Source: Tubiluchus corallicola (lineage: Eukaryota; Priapulida; Priapulimorpha; Priapulimorphida; Tubiluchidae). From it: 64,000 bases of DNA. The position numbers and the translations under genes were made by a program. The DNA is taken from contig JAQGDQ010000163.1 of NCBI GenBank assembly GCA_030141605.1, forward strand, positions 186,001-250,000, read 5' to 3'. A model generated the notes under the pieces. It did not search any database and was not told the DNA's origin. It worked only from the letters and a program-made list of their open reading frames with translations. Each line of letters begins with the position of its first letter. The stretch's first letter is position 1. Positions 24,301-39,300 of the stretch are shown in pieces.

Positions 24301-27300
24301 ATCAAAAATGCTATCTGTCACAACATCTAGCCTACTTTTATTGCTAAATTCCATGGTACTGTCTTTGTCTAAATCTAACTTAGCACCTTCAACTGCATCT
24401 GCTTTCTTTACAGTAAGCTCTTTCTCAGCATCAATACTTTTATCAGTCACACTGCCTTCAGGAGTAACGTCTATCCTGTCAGTATCAGTGCCAGTTATTT
24501 TAGCATTTGCAAGACTATTTACAATTGTTTCATCTAATGAAGTTTCCTGATTATCAATACCAGATGTCAGGACTTCGTTTAAACTACTGGCATCACCAAC
24601 AGATGGCTCTGGTGTCACGGGCACAGCAGCATGTTCAACGTTTTCGGTGTGTCGCGATTGAGGTAAACTGGAATACTTTGGTGGGCTTTGACTGTGGTAA
24701 GACGGAGCAGGTGAGGTCGAGTGCTGTCGTCCATTCCGCCTCATTGCAGTTGTACGTAGAGCAGCGGCCTGTGGACTGCAGCCCCATGTGTAGACTTTGC
24801 TCGTTGAATTGTTTAAAACAGCAACCTAAAAATAGATTTTAGAAGTAAGCTTAGTAGTTACACAAGTTTATCCTGCCCATGAATAGGTAAATGCTGGTCA
24901 TTTCATAAATGAGTCAGGACTATCACTACTTGAAGTGCACAGAGCACTGTTAGTTTTATTTCGCCACTACAGAAAATGACAACAAAAAATGTCAATTCTC
25001 ATTTATTTTTTTACGTAAATATGTTGGCTAAATCCTGGAGATGTCATCACATTGTATTACTAAACAATAAATTGTCATTGCATCACATCACTTATTAATA
25101 TATGTCTTTGGCACATGTATTTTAATATGTCCGTTATATATTTATAAAAATATGTCAGTTATAACCGTTGCCATAATTATTCTGTATATAACATGACCAT
25201 CCATTACATTGCTATAAATATGTGTTTACATCATGATAACATCATCACCATAGTCATCATTATCAAAATTACTGATAAATAACAACACCTGTCATACCAT
25301 ATGAAAATATCCGCTGACCAACATTGTGCAAGGCTCTGGAAGAGACACTGCCATCGGAAGAGACACTTTCATTGTGACCGATGGTCCGAGGCCTAACTGA
25401 CCGTAACCAGCACATCCAAAGGTATAGACTTCGCCCTGCAGGAAGCCAAAAACTATAACAGATTTGAGATTATGCTTCGTAAAGCAGTTTAAGAAATACC
25501 AGAAGGTGATAAAAATTTGGTCCATTTATCCTAAGAAAACAGTAACATAACAAAGTTTTTTAAATGTTAAAGCTTAAAACTGTAGGATGGCTGATTAGAA
25601 CACCCTTGCAGTTTTTCTCAACCTTTCTCCACAGTCAACTCATAATTTTACAACATAATTTCCAACATGAGGTTCTTCACAAGTGTGTGCTTCCACAGCA
25701 AAAACGTCTAGAAGACGGTAGTTAAGCTTTTGTAAATTATTCACATAACCTGTACCTCTATTTCAAAGTGGATCATTACCGGTTCAGTGTTCCATGTTGT
25801 TTCTAATCTCAGATAATCCACTCTGAAATTGAGGTTCAGGCTAGACAGTGAAAAATATAATCTTGAGAAAATCGCTGTTAAACTTTGCCATTGTTTTTGT
25901 CATGCTTCTACAAAAAAGGTTAGCAACTGTATGAATGGTGGTTGCTATGAAGCATATTGAAGTTGTGCTTAAATCCTGTAGATGGCTCTTCCAAATAAGA
26001 CCTGAGCTTGACAACAGAAAAAACCACAAGCAAAATAAACGCTTCCATGAGCTACTATTGGAGTTTGAAAATACGAGCTTTTGACAAACACAACACTAGT
26101 TTTTAGGCAAAGAAGTGGGTAAGGAGTTATAAAATTAAATGTTTAGTATTTTCTAAACAATTTACTGTCATCTTGATTCTAGAAGTAGAACATAAAAGTC
26201 CAACATATTTAGCATGTGTTTCTGTCAAAAACACAAAATTGATATTTGACCCAATTTTTGATGCATTCTACTTGAAGCATCACAACATAGCTTTAACTAT
26301 TTAACTTGTGGACGGTTTTGGTTCGCAAGTACACAAATAAGAAAACTAAATTAAAACTGAACTAAAATGTAATGAAAACCTTTTCAGTAAGTGCGGCAGA
26401 GTGCGCATATCCGGCACAAATTGCAACGATCACGTGACAATCTAATGCCCGCACTTTTGTGGGTAAATGATAATCCTCCGGTGAACCATGACCTAGCTGC
26501 CCGTGCACGCCCCAACCACAACTGTACACCCTGAATAAAGCAAAAATTAAACACAGTCAAGTACAGTAAAATATGCTTCAGCTTAACTACAGTGCTTGAA
26601 ATGTAGTTGTATACAAGTGTATAGCATATATATTTCCAGAATAATAACTGACAATCGACTGCATTCTTAAAACTCTCGTATCATTCTTTTCGTAAGAAAT
26701 TCTATAAGTTTGAACAAAATGAAAATCTGAACCATCATCTAAGAATCATGTAACACAGAATCTACAGACATACTAAAACTTATTTAACGTAATCAGTATC
26801 ACTCAAAATAAATTGCAAATTCACCTTTACTAATAAAATCTTTTTATACTAATGAGCATTTTAATAAATTTTAAAAATTGCATATCAGATTTAGCATATC
26901 TTGAATTTAGGAAATCTGTCTATATTACATTAAAAATTTTATTAGCTCGATAATATTAAACTGATTTAATTATTTAACTGTATTAGCACAAGTACCTGCC
27001 AGTATCGCTTAAAGTAAGAGTGTGATATTGTCCACATGCAATTGCCACAACATCCGAGTGATCTAGTGCATCAATATGTACTGGGTTTTCTTCCATATCT
27101 GTTGTACCCGTACCTAGCTGACCATAGCGGTTGTTGCCCCATGCATAAACCTGTAAATAAACTGAAATTTCAACTCAAATCAAGTTTGTTTACCAGATGC
27201 TTGACTATACCGATGCAAAACAAGGAAGAGAGGGAAGGACATCAGCTTCATCTTCATAATCGATTACTTGGATAAGAAATCGATTCGATGATCAAATATG

Positions 27301-30300
27301 ATCAGTTTTCAAGCATAAAAAAATAGTAATTTAGAAATTTCTAACAAATAACACTTTGAGTGTAACAGGTTTGTTAGCCTAACCATTGCTGCTTTAATTA
27401 CAATGTTGGTAGAAAAAACAAAAAATATAAAGTAAAGAATAAGCTTTAAATCAGCCTATTTTATTAGTTTGGCATTTATAAAACTGTCATCGTTGTTTGC
27501 GTGCTTATACATACTTATTTTTGTTTACAAAAATCATGTGTTCATGCTTATGAGAAACCTCTGAGTCTAAGAAGCATCACCGTTACTACTCGAAAGTAGT
27601 GCCACATTGCTGGATTTCACCTCAATGACAGTTATGTTTATCTTGTGATTTTCCTGGTTTTTCTGGAAAATAAGTGCAAATGGCAATCGATTTGCAGCGG
27701 CAGCTGAAAGAAAATATCAATGATCGGAATCAACAGCCCAAACGATTGTAGTCGATTAACTGGTCCCACCACTAATAATGAATACTAAACTAATAATAGT
27801 AAAAGACAAAGAAGTAGAATGACCAGTTACCCCATTCGACGTCAAAGCCACTGAATGCTCAAAACCACAAGAAACAATTTTGACATCAATACCAATGAGC
27901 TTATGAACTCGCTTTGGACCTTCGATCAGACCAATGCTTTCTTGATGACCAAGTCTGAAACAAACAAGGGCTCAAACAAACAAACAATCATCACCATTGC
28001 AAAGTTTTAAGAAGATAGTTTGTTAGCCTATTGGTAGCTTCAGTATATGACATGCATTACATTTAAACATGCAGGTTACTTTGTCACTCAGTAATATACT
28101 AATGCCAATGCTTGTTTACACTTCAATATTTGTAGAAGTGGTAGTTTCTTTCTGAAAATTTCCATGCTGCACGTCACAAAATAGTGAAGCATACACATCT
28201 TTACAAAAAATCCCGTTTTCTTGTCAATAGATAATAACTAAAAATTTGTATAACATAAGCTTACAAAATATTCACATCACCTGTGTCGCCACCTACTCAG
28301 TTATTACTGAACTAAAAGAAGCTAGTGTTCCTTGTGAATACTCAATTATGACAAAAGAAAAACAAATTATTTACTTTTATAATATTTTTTATTTGTCATA
28401 AAAAATTCAAGTTATATTTTCCGATATAAACTATAAGATTTTGCATTTCATCAAACTATTATTTCAGTTTCAATTCACTGACTACTGCAAAGAAATAACA
28501 TTATAATTTTTGTTACACTACCTGCCATCTTCCACACGACCCCAGGTGTACAATTCACCTGCTACTATAGCTGCCGCATGCGAATAACCACCAGCGAGCG
28601 GGACCGGACGACAAGGTACAATCACCGTCCTAGACATTTTACGTGGCTGAAATTACAGAAGCAGCAAACATATTTCATATTAATTTTCATACTGTTAAAA
28701 GTGTGTCTTTTCTGGGAAACAGCTGCTCGAGCCTACATACATCTTGCACTAAGATTTTATTAGTGTATAAACTATGCCAGCTGCATCACTGAGTTATAGT
28801 TTAACAATATTAAAAGCTAGATGCAAGTACTTAAAAGATTTAGGTGCATCCATTGCCTCCACGGAACACTGAACTGCTTTTTCTGTGTTTTGCTGTTTGT
28901 TGCTATTTTATAAGTTAACTTATATAATAGTGTAGGCTTTTTGACACATTTTGTGAAGGTCTATTATTGGTCATAAGCTGCTTAACCTTTTTTTATACAG
29001 TTTGTAAAATATATTGTCATATCAGTCCTAATACCCTCATACTAAATTATGTTGTTGTTATATGTCCCGTATTTAGTGTAAAAGGTGATAAATAAATGAC
29101 TTACTTACTTACTTATGAAGCACTAAGTACATTTATCAAAAAACATTCGGTTTGACATTATTTTTAATGTATCTAGTACATTGTTTTTGGTACATCTAGT
29201 ATATTATTTTTGGTACATCTAGTATATTATTTTTGGTACATCTAGTATATTATTTTTGGTATGTCTGGTTCTGATGCATTCCAGACGTTGAGCCTTTAAC
29301 ATGCAATTATCAAAAAACATTTGGTTTGATTTGCTCTTGAAAAACCGAAACCAAACACTGCTTTTTGTAGCATATCTGATAGGTGGAAATGGCACTCAAA
29401 GAAGCATGTTTGCTTCTTTTGGCTAAGCTAAAGCATTAGAAGCAGTACGTATTTCTCTTCTTTGATTAGATTTCCCTTCTTCATAAGGTATATTGACTAT
29501 GATTTTTGTGACACTAATAACTCAAGAAAACGTCGCATAAAATGCGACCAAGGTCAACTAACAACGGAATAAAGATTTCACGCTAAATTAGTTGCAAATG
29601 AAAGCTGTATAAACCTACAAAATGCAAAATTTGCAAAGAACTGCAAGCAATTTTTCCAAAGTCAAAAACAAGAAAATATTTAAATTTCCTAGAGTCAGAA
29701 AGTAAATTGTTTTCAAAAAACCAGTAAATAATCAATCAATAGAAAGCACTTTTTATTTTTAGAAATTTGTCTTGGAGTTTCTGGACAAAAATTAGGCTAG
29801 AACTTAGACCAAAACATAATCCCTTTAAAAAAATCACCTCTTACCTGTCGTTTTTGTTTCTCTTGCTCACTCTTCATAAAGGTCGCATCAAAAGTTTTCA
29901 TTTTCAATGCCTGTTTCTTGTGCAACATCAGCAACACCGACAAGTAAAATTCCATTACGTCTTCCACAATGAGTTCTTCAGCTTCCAACTCTGCTACAAT
30001 GAAATCAATTGGCTCGCTACCAACAGAGCTAGATGATCCGGTGAAGGAACTAGAGTAAAAGAAAAAACAAATATTCTGATGAACGTTACGCTAACGAATA
30101 TCAAATAATCATAACTAATCAGATAAAATTTCAATTTGCATTTTTAGATACAATCACACTTATGTCATCTGTATTTTAATTTATAGCAATTAGCAAATTA
30201 TTACGTGACAACCTAGCCACTGGGGGGGGGGGGGGCAAGCCAGCCCAACTCAGTGCCGGTCTACAGTGAGGCTTCCACAGTGAAAGTAGTGGAAGCCTCG

Positions 30301-33300
30301 AAAAAGATACAAGAGGCAAGATTGCGACGGTATGGACACCTGAGAAGAAGAGTCGGTGAAGATCATGTGGGAAGGGCGGTCATGGAAATGGAAGGGCTGG
30401 GAAATAGAAGAAGAGGACGACCCAAGCGGATGGTTTGAATGTATTATGTATTAATGGAGACCTTAGAGAGAAGAACATAAATGAAGAGATGGTCAACAAC
30501 AGGAATGCTTGGAAAAGACTCATTCACAACGGTGACCCCGCATAGGGAAAAACTGGGAAAAAGAAGAAGAAGAAGCAAATTATTACGTGACATTATAATA
30601 TTATATTATGTAAAAATTACGTAATATTCAGTACAGTAATAAAATGACCTTTTTATGGAAAAGTTTCTTTCTGTTTTATTTTTGATCTCACGCAGAAAAC
30701 CTAATTGAATCAACATTCATGCATTTCTAAAAAATTTACAGTTTCCAAAAAATTATCACTTTTTAATTCACATAGCAAAGAAGTCTAACAATATTGTTTT
30801 CTTAAAGTCTGACAATGCATTCAGGCATTAGTATGATGCCTTAGTCCTGCTATAATTTCCTAAATTTTTTGTAAATTGCTATTAAATTCTACAAATATAT
30901 TTACAGAAAAATTGCTCACTTAATTATTTTTCGTCAGTTATTGTAAGTGGTGCAAATGAATGGTGTATAAAGAACATTTTATTAAAATAGAATAAACCAA
31001 TCATTGATATAATCATAACAGCTAATGTTTACCTTTTTGAAACTAAGTGGCATGAAATACTAACTGCAACGAAATTACTTTTAAGACCGAACTTTCAGTG
31101 AACTAAAGACGTACCGTTTACGGTGCTGTGTGGCTTTGCTTAAAAAAGGCTTTAGTGCTGCACGAGACGGATCGAACTGTACAGCTAAGTGTAGCAAGGT
31201 TTCAGCATCCAGGTATAACATTGTGTCCAATACGAGGGTCATATATTTGAAGGCTACGTGGGGGTGAGCCAGCAGCTGCATGATGAGATCCGATGATGTC
31301 ATACACTGGATCAAAAACTCTAAAAAATGCAAAATTAACTTTGTTATAACAATATGATGATAAAGAGTGCTGTCAATTTGTTTTGCATAATTATGACTTT
31401 GTGGTTAAGGTTACTTCTTAGATTTAAAGGAAAACAGGACCCAATGTGAAACAATGGCTCAAAACAATCTACTCTATAAAATACTAAAAAGGAATAAACA
31501 ATTTTTTTAAGAATGACTTACATGAAAGAATTATAACCAAGCAAAATAACCCATTATTATGCGTAACTTTGCATTTGTGTAGCTAGATCTTTGTGGTTAC
31601 ATGGGATTGCATGCATTTTCCCATTTGCTAGTCAGATGGGCACTCGGAAATGTATTGCACAAAAACAGGTGCTGCACCTCTCAGTTTAGAAGATGTGGTT
31701 GTGGCCTAGTGCACAAGTTTGAGAGCTCAAGTGTGAGCACAGCAGTAAACTTGAAACTAGAATGTTAAACTTAACATATGCCAACTTTTGTATATCACAT
31801 AGAACGTTGTACAGTAGCACTGTACTTCAATTTTTGCTTTCGTAACCACATACAACCGGCCCATGGAATGTTTGTGCTTTGAAAATTATATTCGCTTGTG
31901 ACGTCATCACTAGCTGGTTTCCTCGATCGTTAATTAAGTTTTTAACTTATTATGTAAAAATCAGAGACACAATGATATTACTGAATATGGTAAAGACATA
32001 CTTCTTACCGTACTTCAAAATGGGGTAGGATATGAAAAATCATCCTGTCTTCCCTTAAAACTAGTTTTTAAATTAAATACTAGTACTGACTCTCAAATAA
32101 TTACTCTGGATGCAACAGGTTCATCTGAAGATACAATATTCTGCTTATCATTGTTTCTGCATTTGTCATCCATCCAGGAACTTAATGGAAACAAGTATGC
32201 GAAACTAATGCGCTGTTTTTGAAAAAAAGCAATATTAGTTATTACTAAAAAGTAATATGATGGTTAAAAACTTAAAAGTAAAAATCAAGAGACTCACAAG
32301 TTCACCCCACAAAAGGGTCTCTTGAAGTCTGAGAAATTTTCACCTTAGTTTTATTAGAAGTTTGTTTGCTTTTAAAATCGTGAAGGCAAAAATTACTTCC
32401 TTACTAGGATTAGTGATGATAGCATGAATGCCATCCATAGTCGGCCGTGGCGCCCTCTCTGGTGAAATCGGAACATCGAAGTGACCCTGCTCTCCCAGCA
32501 TTTCCAGCGTCTCTGACAACAGCCCACACCTCTACAAAAAAGTGTCAAAAATTACTTTTATTTCTTTTAATTTGTAAACTTGTGAAATGTATAGCACATT
32601 TTCACTTGAAAATTTAAAACATAATTAAGAAATATTTTATTAGAGAATGTTAAAATGAATCTTGATATATGATACACATGCTTTTGCAAGCACCCATTAA
32701 CTCGCTAAGCACATTTAAAGACAATAATACAGATAATACCAATAATATAATAACAATTAATAATAATATATAACACCAGCTTTGCAAAGCTCCAATGATA
32801 ATAAAACATAAAATGTTTTAAAATATGTTAAAACGTAAGGAGGTAAAAAACAAACTTTGTTTATTTGACGTTAATACCTCATAGCGACAGACGAAATTAT
32901 GGAAAAGATCTGCATCTTTTAGCAACACCATTATATTACAGATTAGAGTACGCATCAATTATAAAATTGAAGATTTAACAAATCACTAATTGGGTCCACT
33001 ATAACATTCTCATACCTTTGCTAGCAGAAAAAGTAAGTCATACATCCCATATCGTGCCAACAATTCCAATGCAAATCTTACATCGTAGTTAGAAGTTGTA
33101 TGCAAAAATTCCCTATGAAAATTGAAAATGAATGCTATTTGAAAAGACCTGCACACAACATATATTTATAACAAATGAATACTTAAGACAAGTAATTACC
33201 AAAGTCTTGTTCAGCTTATGCACACCAAGTCGGTGCATACAAACAACTTGCTCAGACTAATTTTAATTCCTGCTTAGCAACACGCCAAAGTTTTTTCACG

Positions 33301-36300
33301 GTACAAACTAGACAGCCATTATTTATATTATACTAAAAACACGTTAAAACACGATAAAAACCATGAAAATCACGTTATAATTAAAAATATCTTTATAAAA
33401 ATAACTCTTTGGTAAATAAAACTAACTTCTTGTCATGCAAAGTAAAAATGTTATTAGACTGCAATAATGAATAAAGGCACCATTCAAAAATACTGTTTAA
33501 TGAAAATCATTATTCATTACTGAACCATCAGTAACAAGAAAGACAGAATTAATTGTTCATTTTTGGACCTCAGTTAGTTAAATAACTGAATAATAAATTT
33601 TACCTGAATGATTCTAACAACCATGTTTTACTGGAACTCGAGTGTTCAATGACTTCATGTACAAAGCAGAGAAGAGCAATATTGGCAAGCTGATCCCGAT
33701 CTGCCATTGACAGATATAACTAAAGAGTAAAATAAATGCAAAACTGTAGAATAATAAATACTTATAATTCATTTGCCAAATTTAGATGTGGTGTTACTTC
33801 AATCCGATTGGAAACTGGTAGATACAAAGGCTGGCTTACCTGAAGTCCAGAGACTGTGCTTATTTTGTAACAGTATCAGTACTCAGTCTGAGTTGCATGT
33901 TTTAACGGGATGTGAACTTTATCAAGATAATCTATACACAAGTACAATGTGGAAAAATAAACATTTTAGTACAATGAACAATGTCGAGAAAATTTATTTT
34001 CTGTTAGGCTCATGATGGTTTATGAAAGTGAAACGGCCTGTAATAAAATTTTGTTACAAAGGAGTCAGCTAGTTCATATATACATATTACCTGCTGGGGG
34101 TCATCCTTATACTAACTTTTTCATTAGTTTAGCACAAGTATTTGTTTTAACTATAGCTATTTAGTTTATTTAGTTTCACTGTTGTGTTGACTCACCATTT
34201 ATATAATTGGTGAGTTTTGCTTATTGGAATTGATTATTTTTTAAATTCTTTGAAAATGTTTCAAATGAAGTAGCTCTCATCAGCTGCTTTTTCACAACAA
34301 TGCGGCTGCTGTTGCAGCTAGCAAAAGCAATTTTACTTTTTATGGATCATTATAGATTTTTTAGATTTTATTATTTCATTTAAGTCTCGCCTCATTAAAA
34401 CATTAATTAGACTCTATACATAAAATGAGCCACTCATTTAGAGTTAAAAGAGACTGTTAAAAACTATACATTCAATGATATAAAAAACACAGCAATACAC
34501 ACATTAACTGTAAAAGAAAAAAACTTTGCGAGTCATCACTAATGGTTACTTGACCCATCCCATCCGCTTGCAGCAAATTTTGAAAAGCTGAAATCTCGCA
34601 GCTATAGAAGTCTTATTTGCAAAACTATCACATTTCTGAATTCTTTTATCCCAAGTTCAGAAAGATAATTTAATGTTAACTTCAAGCAACAACGAGTTTT
34701 CTGGTCTCTATGATGTGTCATTTAATTTTAGGTCTTGGGTCTCCAATTGTCTAAACATAGGTTTATTACCTTATAGTAATATAATCAATCAACCGTATTG
34801 CTACAAGTACAAATTTAGTTCAATGTAAAGACATACCTTATGCAGAAGAGATAGGTGACTGTTTCATTCATTTTATGACGATGTTTGTGCATGTGTCATG
34901 TTGATACACATGCACAAACTTGCCATGCCTTGCCTTACTTTACCTTATCTTTAATTATTACAATTCTTTCCAGAAATAAAATTTATTAATTATAAATGTA
35001 GGATTATCCTTCTGGCTTCAAAGTCCAGTTTTCTCACTTGATCTGAGCTTTTAATGAGAACTTACCTTAGTATTAGACATCAAATTGCTGACATAAGCCA
35101 GAACTTTGCCAATGTGACCGTAGTGGACAAAGTTTGCAATTACACGCACATGAGGGCACTTCGATAGCTGGTACAGGTAGATGGCCTGACAAAATTGGCC
35201 TTGCTGAAGGTAGAAATCTGCAGCCAGCTCGTAAAGTCTGTACAGATCCAAGCCCAACGACACGCCTAAATGAACCAGAGAAGATGCTACATATCGATGC
35301 AAAAGTATTGTGTTAACGTGTTAAACAATCAAATACTTTTTTGGAAAAAAGTATTAGAATTAAAAGGTTAGCATACTTTTGAAACAGGAATATGTTTGAG
35401 ACATAGAGAAAAAATTAAATGTAGTCACACTGACTAAAGACTTGAATTATTCCAATGATTCACAGAACTAAACTTGAATTGCTTAGACTTTTCTTTATAA
35501 ACGTATTTGGCTGACAGTCAACTAAAAAGCAATCATATTCAAATCTACTTATTCAGCTATAACGTCAGGCTACACCACGCAAAACATAATTTTCCTACCC
35601 ATGAGCTTCACATAACAAAATTGCGATACTGGTACAGCACAATATTGTATATGAACTACCAAACCCTCTGCCATGAAGTGGAATTGAAATTAAGTTAAAG
35701 CAGTCACATTCCAGGGTTAGGCGTAAAATCTAACATCAATCTTGAAAGTGTATCATTACAGTAACTGACCCACATAGCACAGATTCCCATGGAAATTTTT
35801 GGGAGGCGATTTTAAGGTGAAATTTTTGGGGTCGACTTATACTTACAAAATGTTTTTGGGAGATGTCGCTAAAGAGTCGTCTACAGTACGAATATGTAAA
35901 GAAATAATCCTTCGTTATACGATGGACTGAATGAACACTCATACTGTGATACTTCACATCAGAGAATGTTCGCATCTTGACATTACTTCACAAAATTAAC
36001 AAATATTGCAGTAATTTATTTTAATGTTTGTGAAATTAAGTTAAAATTTATATATTACCGGTAAATAAACTAGCAACATAGCACTAGATCAGAACATGGA
36101 AATCGCCAATGTTGTGCAGGTGCTGCTGCCTGTCGGCTTCCGCAGGAAGTTTTACACTGGCCTTGTATAAGCGTGTTTTATAGGCAAAATATCGATTACC
36201 AGCATACACGCATATATAAAACACAACTATGCAGAGGTACTAATTTTAGTAAAGTATTTTTTTTCTTGAAATGGGAAGGTGATGAACCACAAGATTTAAT

Positions 36301-39300
36301 TGCATCATTGTAAAATTAATACTGTTTACTAAAGTCAAAGTTCAGACGTAGGCCTATATTCCTTTACTGATTTTTTTACTTGGCCTAAATCTATCGGGCA
36401 GGTATAATATACTCGGCCCAGGCACTTGTACGTATCTTACACACTAACACAGTAAGCTATTGATTTATTACTCGGCCACTTACTCTGGAAGATCTTAATA
36501 TTTTATGGTCGACTTGTACACAGGCAATATATAAAATGATGCAATTTTTGGTGTTAATATGCGCACCAACTTGTACATAAGGTCGACTTGTACACACGGT
36601 ATAAGTATATATATATATACTTGTATACTTGTATATACAGTAAGTAGAATATTCCAAGTTCAAATCCCAGACAAAAATAATTTTTCATTTCTTCTTTTTT
36701 CAAGCAGGTTCTTAGAACAGTTTCTACTATGGCATGAACCAAAAAACCAACTAAGAACTTAATAATTCATGTTCAGTGGACTTAATGTTCATCAGAAATG
36801 TCAAAAATTTGTTCAATTTGCTGAGAAAGAAAATTTGATTAAAATTTCCAAAGACATAAAGTTGTTAAAGTTAACAGTTAACAAACAATAAAACATTCTC
36901 TTATAAGAGTGAACACTTTAAAATTTTCCTTTCAACTAACTGGACAAGAAAATCAGTGTCTTTCTTGCAAATAGATCAAATTCACAGCATTTCACCCACC
37001 AAGTTGTTCAGTGACTTCGCTCTCATAATTATCCAGTGTCAAATCCAGAAACATTCTCTCAGGAGATATCCGAGGCCGACATTCGTACACCGCACTCTCC
37101 GTGACGATCAGGCATCCAGTCAGCACCGTGTGATGTAGCAGACGAATCACCGTCAAACTTCCGAATGCACCCTGTAGGACTTCTGCCATGTTCTCGCTGC
37201 TACTGCCACGACGGACGATGCCCAAATTGCCTAAAATGAAAGAAGTTTCATCGTAATATGCCCACATTGCTGTACCTTGTGTATAGATCTAAGATAACTA
37301 TGATTAAAACAAGTGAAAAAAAATAAAAGTGAACAAAGTGGTAGGTAATGACTGCTCATATAATTTTTACGATAACCACAAGTGCCAGCCATCAAACAGA
37401 AACACATGTTATTACCTTAAAATAGTAGAATGCCTTCAAGCCAGTTTAAGTATTTACAGTTCGTTTATAAATATTTACTAAGTCGAATGCCAATTAAGTC
37501 TCAAAAAATCCTTTCATTTTCTCTTCATCCGTCACATCCCTCTCATCTTTCAAGATCTGGTCTACATCAACTTGATTTGAAAAGATGCAGTCGTTGAAGG
37601 ATGAAAGCTACTGAGTTTCACAAATAATTTTTTGAAACTTAATGGGCATTTTGACTTCTTTTGCGGTTATGACCATGGCAAGTTTTAGAAATGCACCAGG
37701 CTATTTTCGAGCTACTTATTTGAGATCTATAAAAATTCCAATAATCAGACATCCAAGTGAAACTTCTGTTAAAAATGCCCAAAATAAGTAATTTTATTAA
37801 TGTCTGTTTCGTTCAACATGTCAAAAATTGCTGCACGTTAAAATACAAAATTAGATTCTTTTGCTAATTTAGAGGAAATATAGCCACAGATTATGCAGCA
37901 TGCTCTCATGTTTCAACACTTGTGTAGTCTTTAGTATACACAATAAACTTGGTACAAATGCGGACATATAGGCGTTAAGAATAGAAAAGTTTCAATTTGA
38001 ATTTATTTTAATGTAGCAAACAACTAAAAACAGGTTTTAGCAGGGGTAGTTTGCTTGTTATGACAGTTTTGCATTTCTTATGTCTTAAAATTTTGTTTTT
38101 ACCGTATCTTCATTGTTTGTGTCTATTTCATTTATTCTTCAGTGCAGCGTAGCAACTACTGACATTACTGGTACTTTCACATTTTAACTTTTCAGAATAT
38201 TAACTATTATAATAACTTATAATTAACTAACTTAGTATGTTCAAGTTTAAGTGAAGTTTATTTTTACCCCAACACAATTACATTTTACATATATCAAACA
38301 ATTACAAATTGAATAAGATTGCTTTCAAAGGTTGAGAATTTTAGTCAACTAGTCAACAAATTATTAGTTTAACTCTTGTTCATAACATACCACTGTGTCA
38401 CAAATCACTCTGAAAGCAAGGCTTGTTAGAGTGAATTGACACTGAAAAGAGTATATGTGTACTTGCAAACCAAAACCGTCCATAAGTCAACATAGTTAAA
38501 ACTATGTTATGATGCGTCAAAGTAGAATGCACCAAAAATTTGGTCAAATGTCGATTCTTTTATTTTTATAAAAACAAATGCTGAATATATTAGACTTTTA
38601 TATTCTAGCATCAAATTATCAGGGAAATGTTCAAAAAATACTAAAAATCTAATTTTATTACTGCTTACCCACTCTTCTGCCTAACACATCTTTAAAAGCA
38701 GATTCAACAAGAATGGCAGAATACACAGTCAAATATTTTTTTTCAAAACATTTAGTAAACTTCCTCTGTACCTGAAGCAATAGATATGTCAACTTTGTCG
38801 TCATTATCATCATCGCCGTCAGCAGACAAGGCAAACGAGACGACATCCGCACCTTCAGAAATTGATTCCGAAACTCGACGAAGATCGAAGTTCACTTCTG
38901 CAGTTGTTTCTTCTTCTTTTTCTTTTTTAGTAAGCGTACTATCTTGACCAGGTGCACTGTAAAGAAGACTCTTTGTACTTTTTCCTTGTGAATGTCTTGT
39001 GAATGACTATTAAAGGGGAAAAGAAGGTAATTTTATAGTCTATCCCAAAAAACTTTCCATACAAAGTTATGTTACTTAGTTATGTTAGTTACAAGTTATG
39101 CTTACCTGACTGAACAACTTATGTAAATGGAAAAGAAAATTCTTAATTTAAAATGTTCGCGCTAACTAGTGAAACTTCACTGTATCACCATCTGGCTCAT
39201 CATAAAACATGTTATACACTTCATTGACAAAATTTTATAATTTATACTGTTGCTTTAGTTGGCAAAGAGGGTGCTATGAATAGTTTGATGTATTTTTCCA

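Noticed and set aside
24134-24550. 138-codon plus-strand frame
   Set aside because: Antisense shadow of the large disordered exon 24825-23851; biased composition keeps it open.
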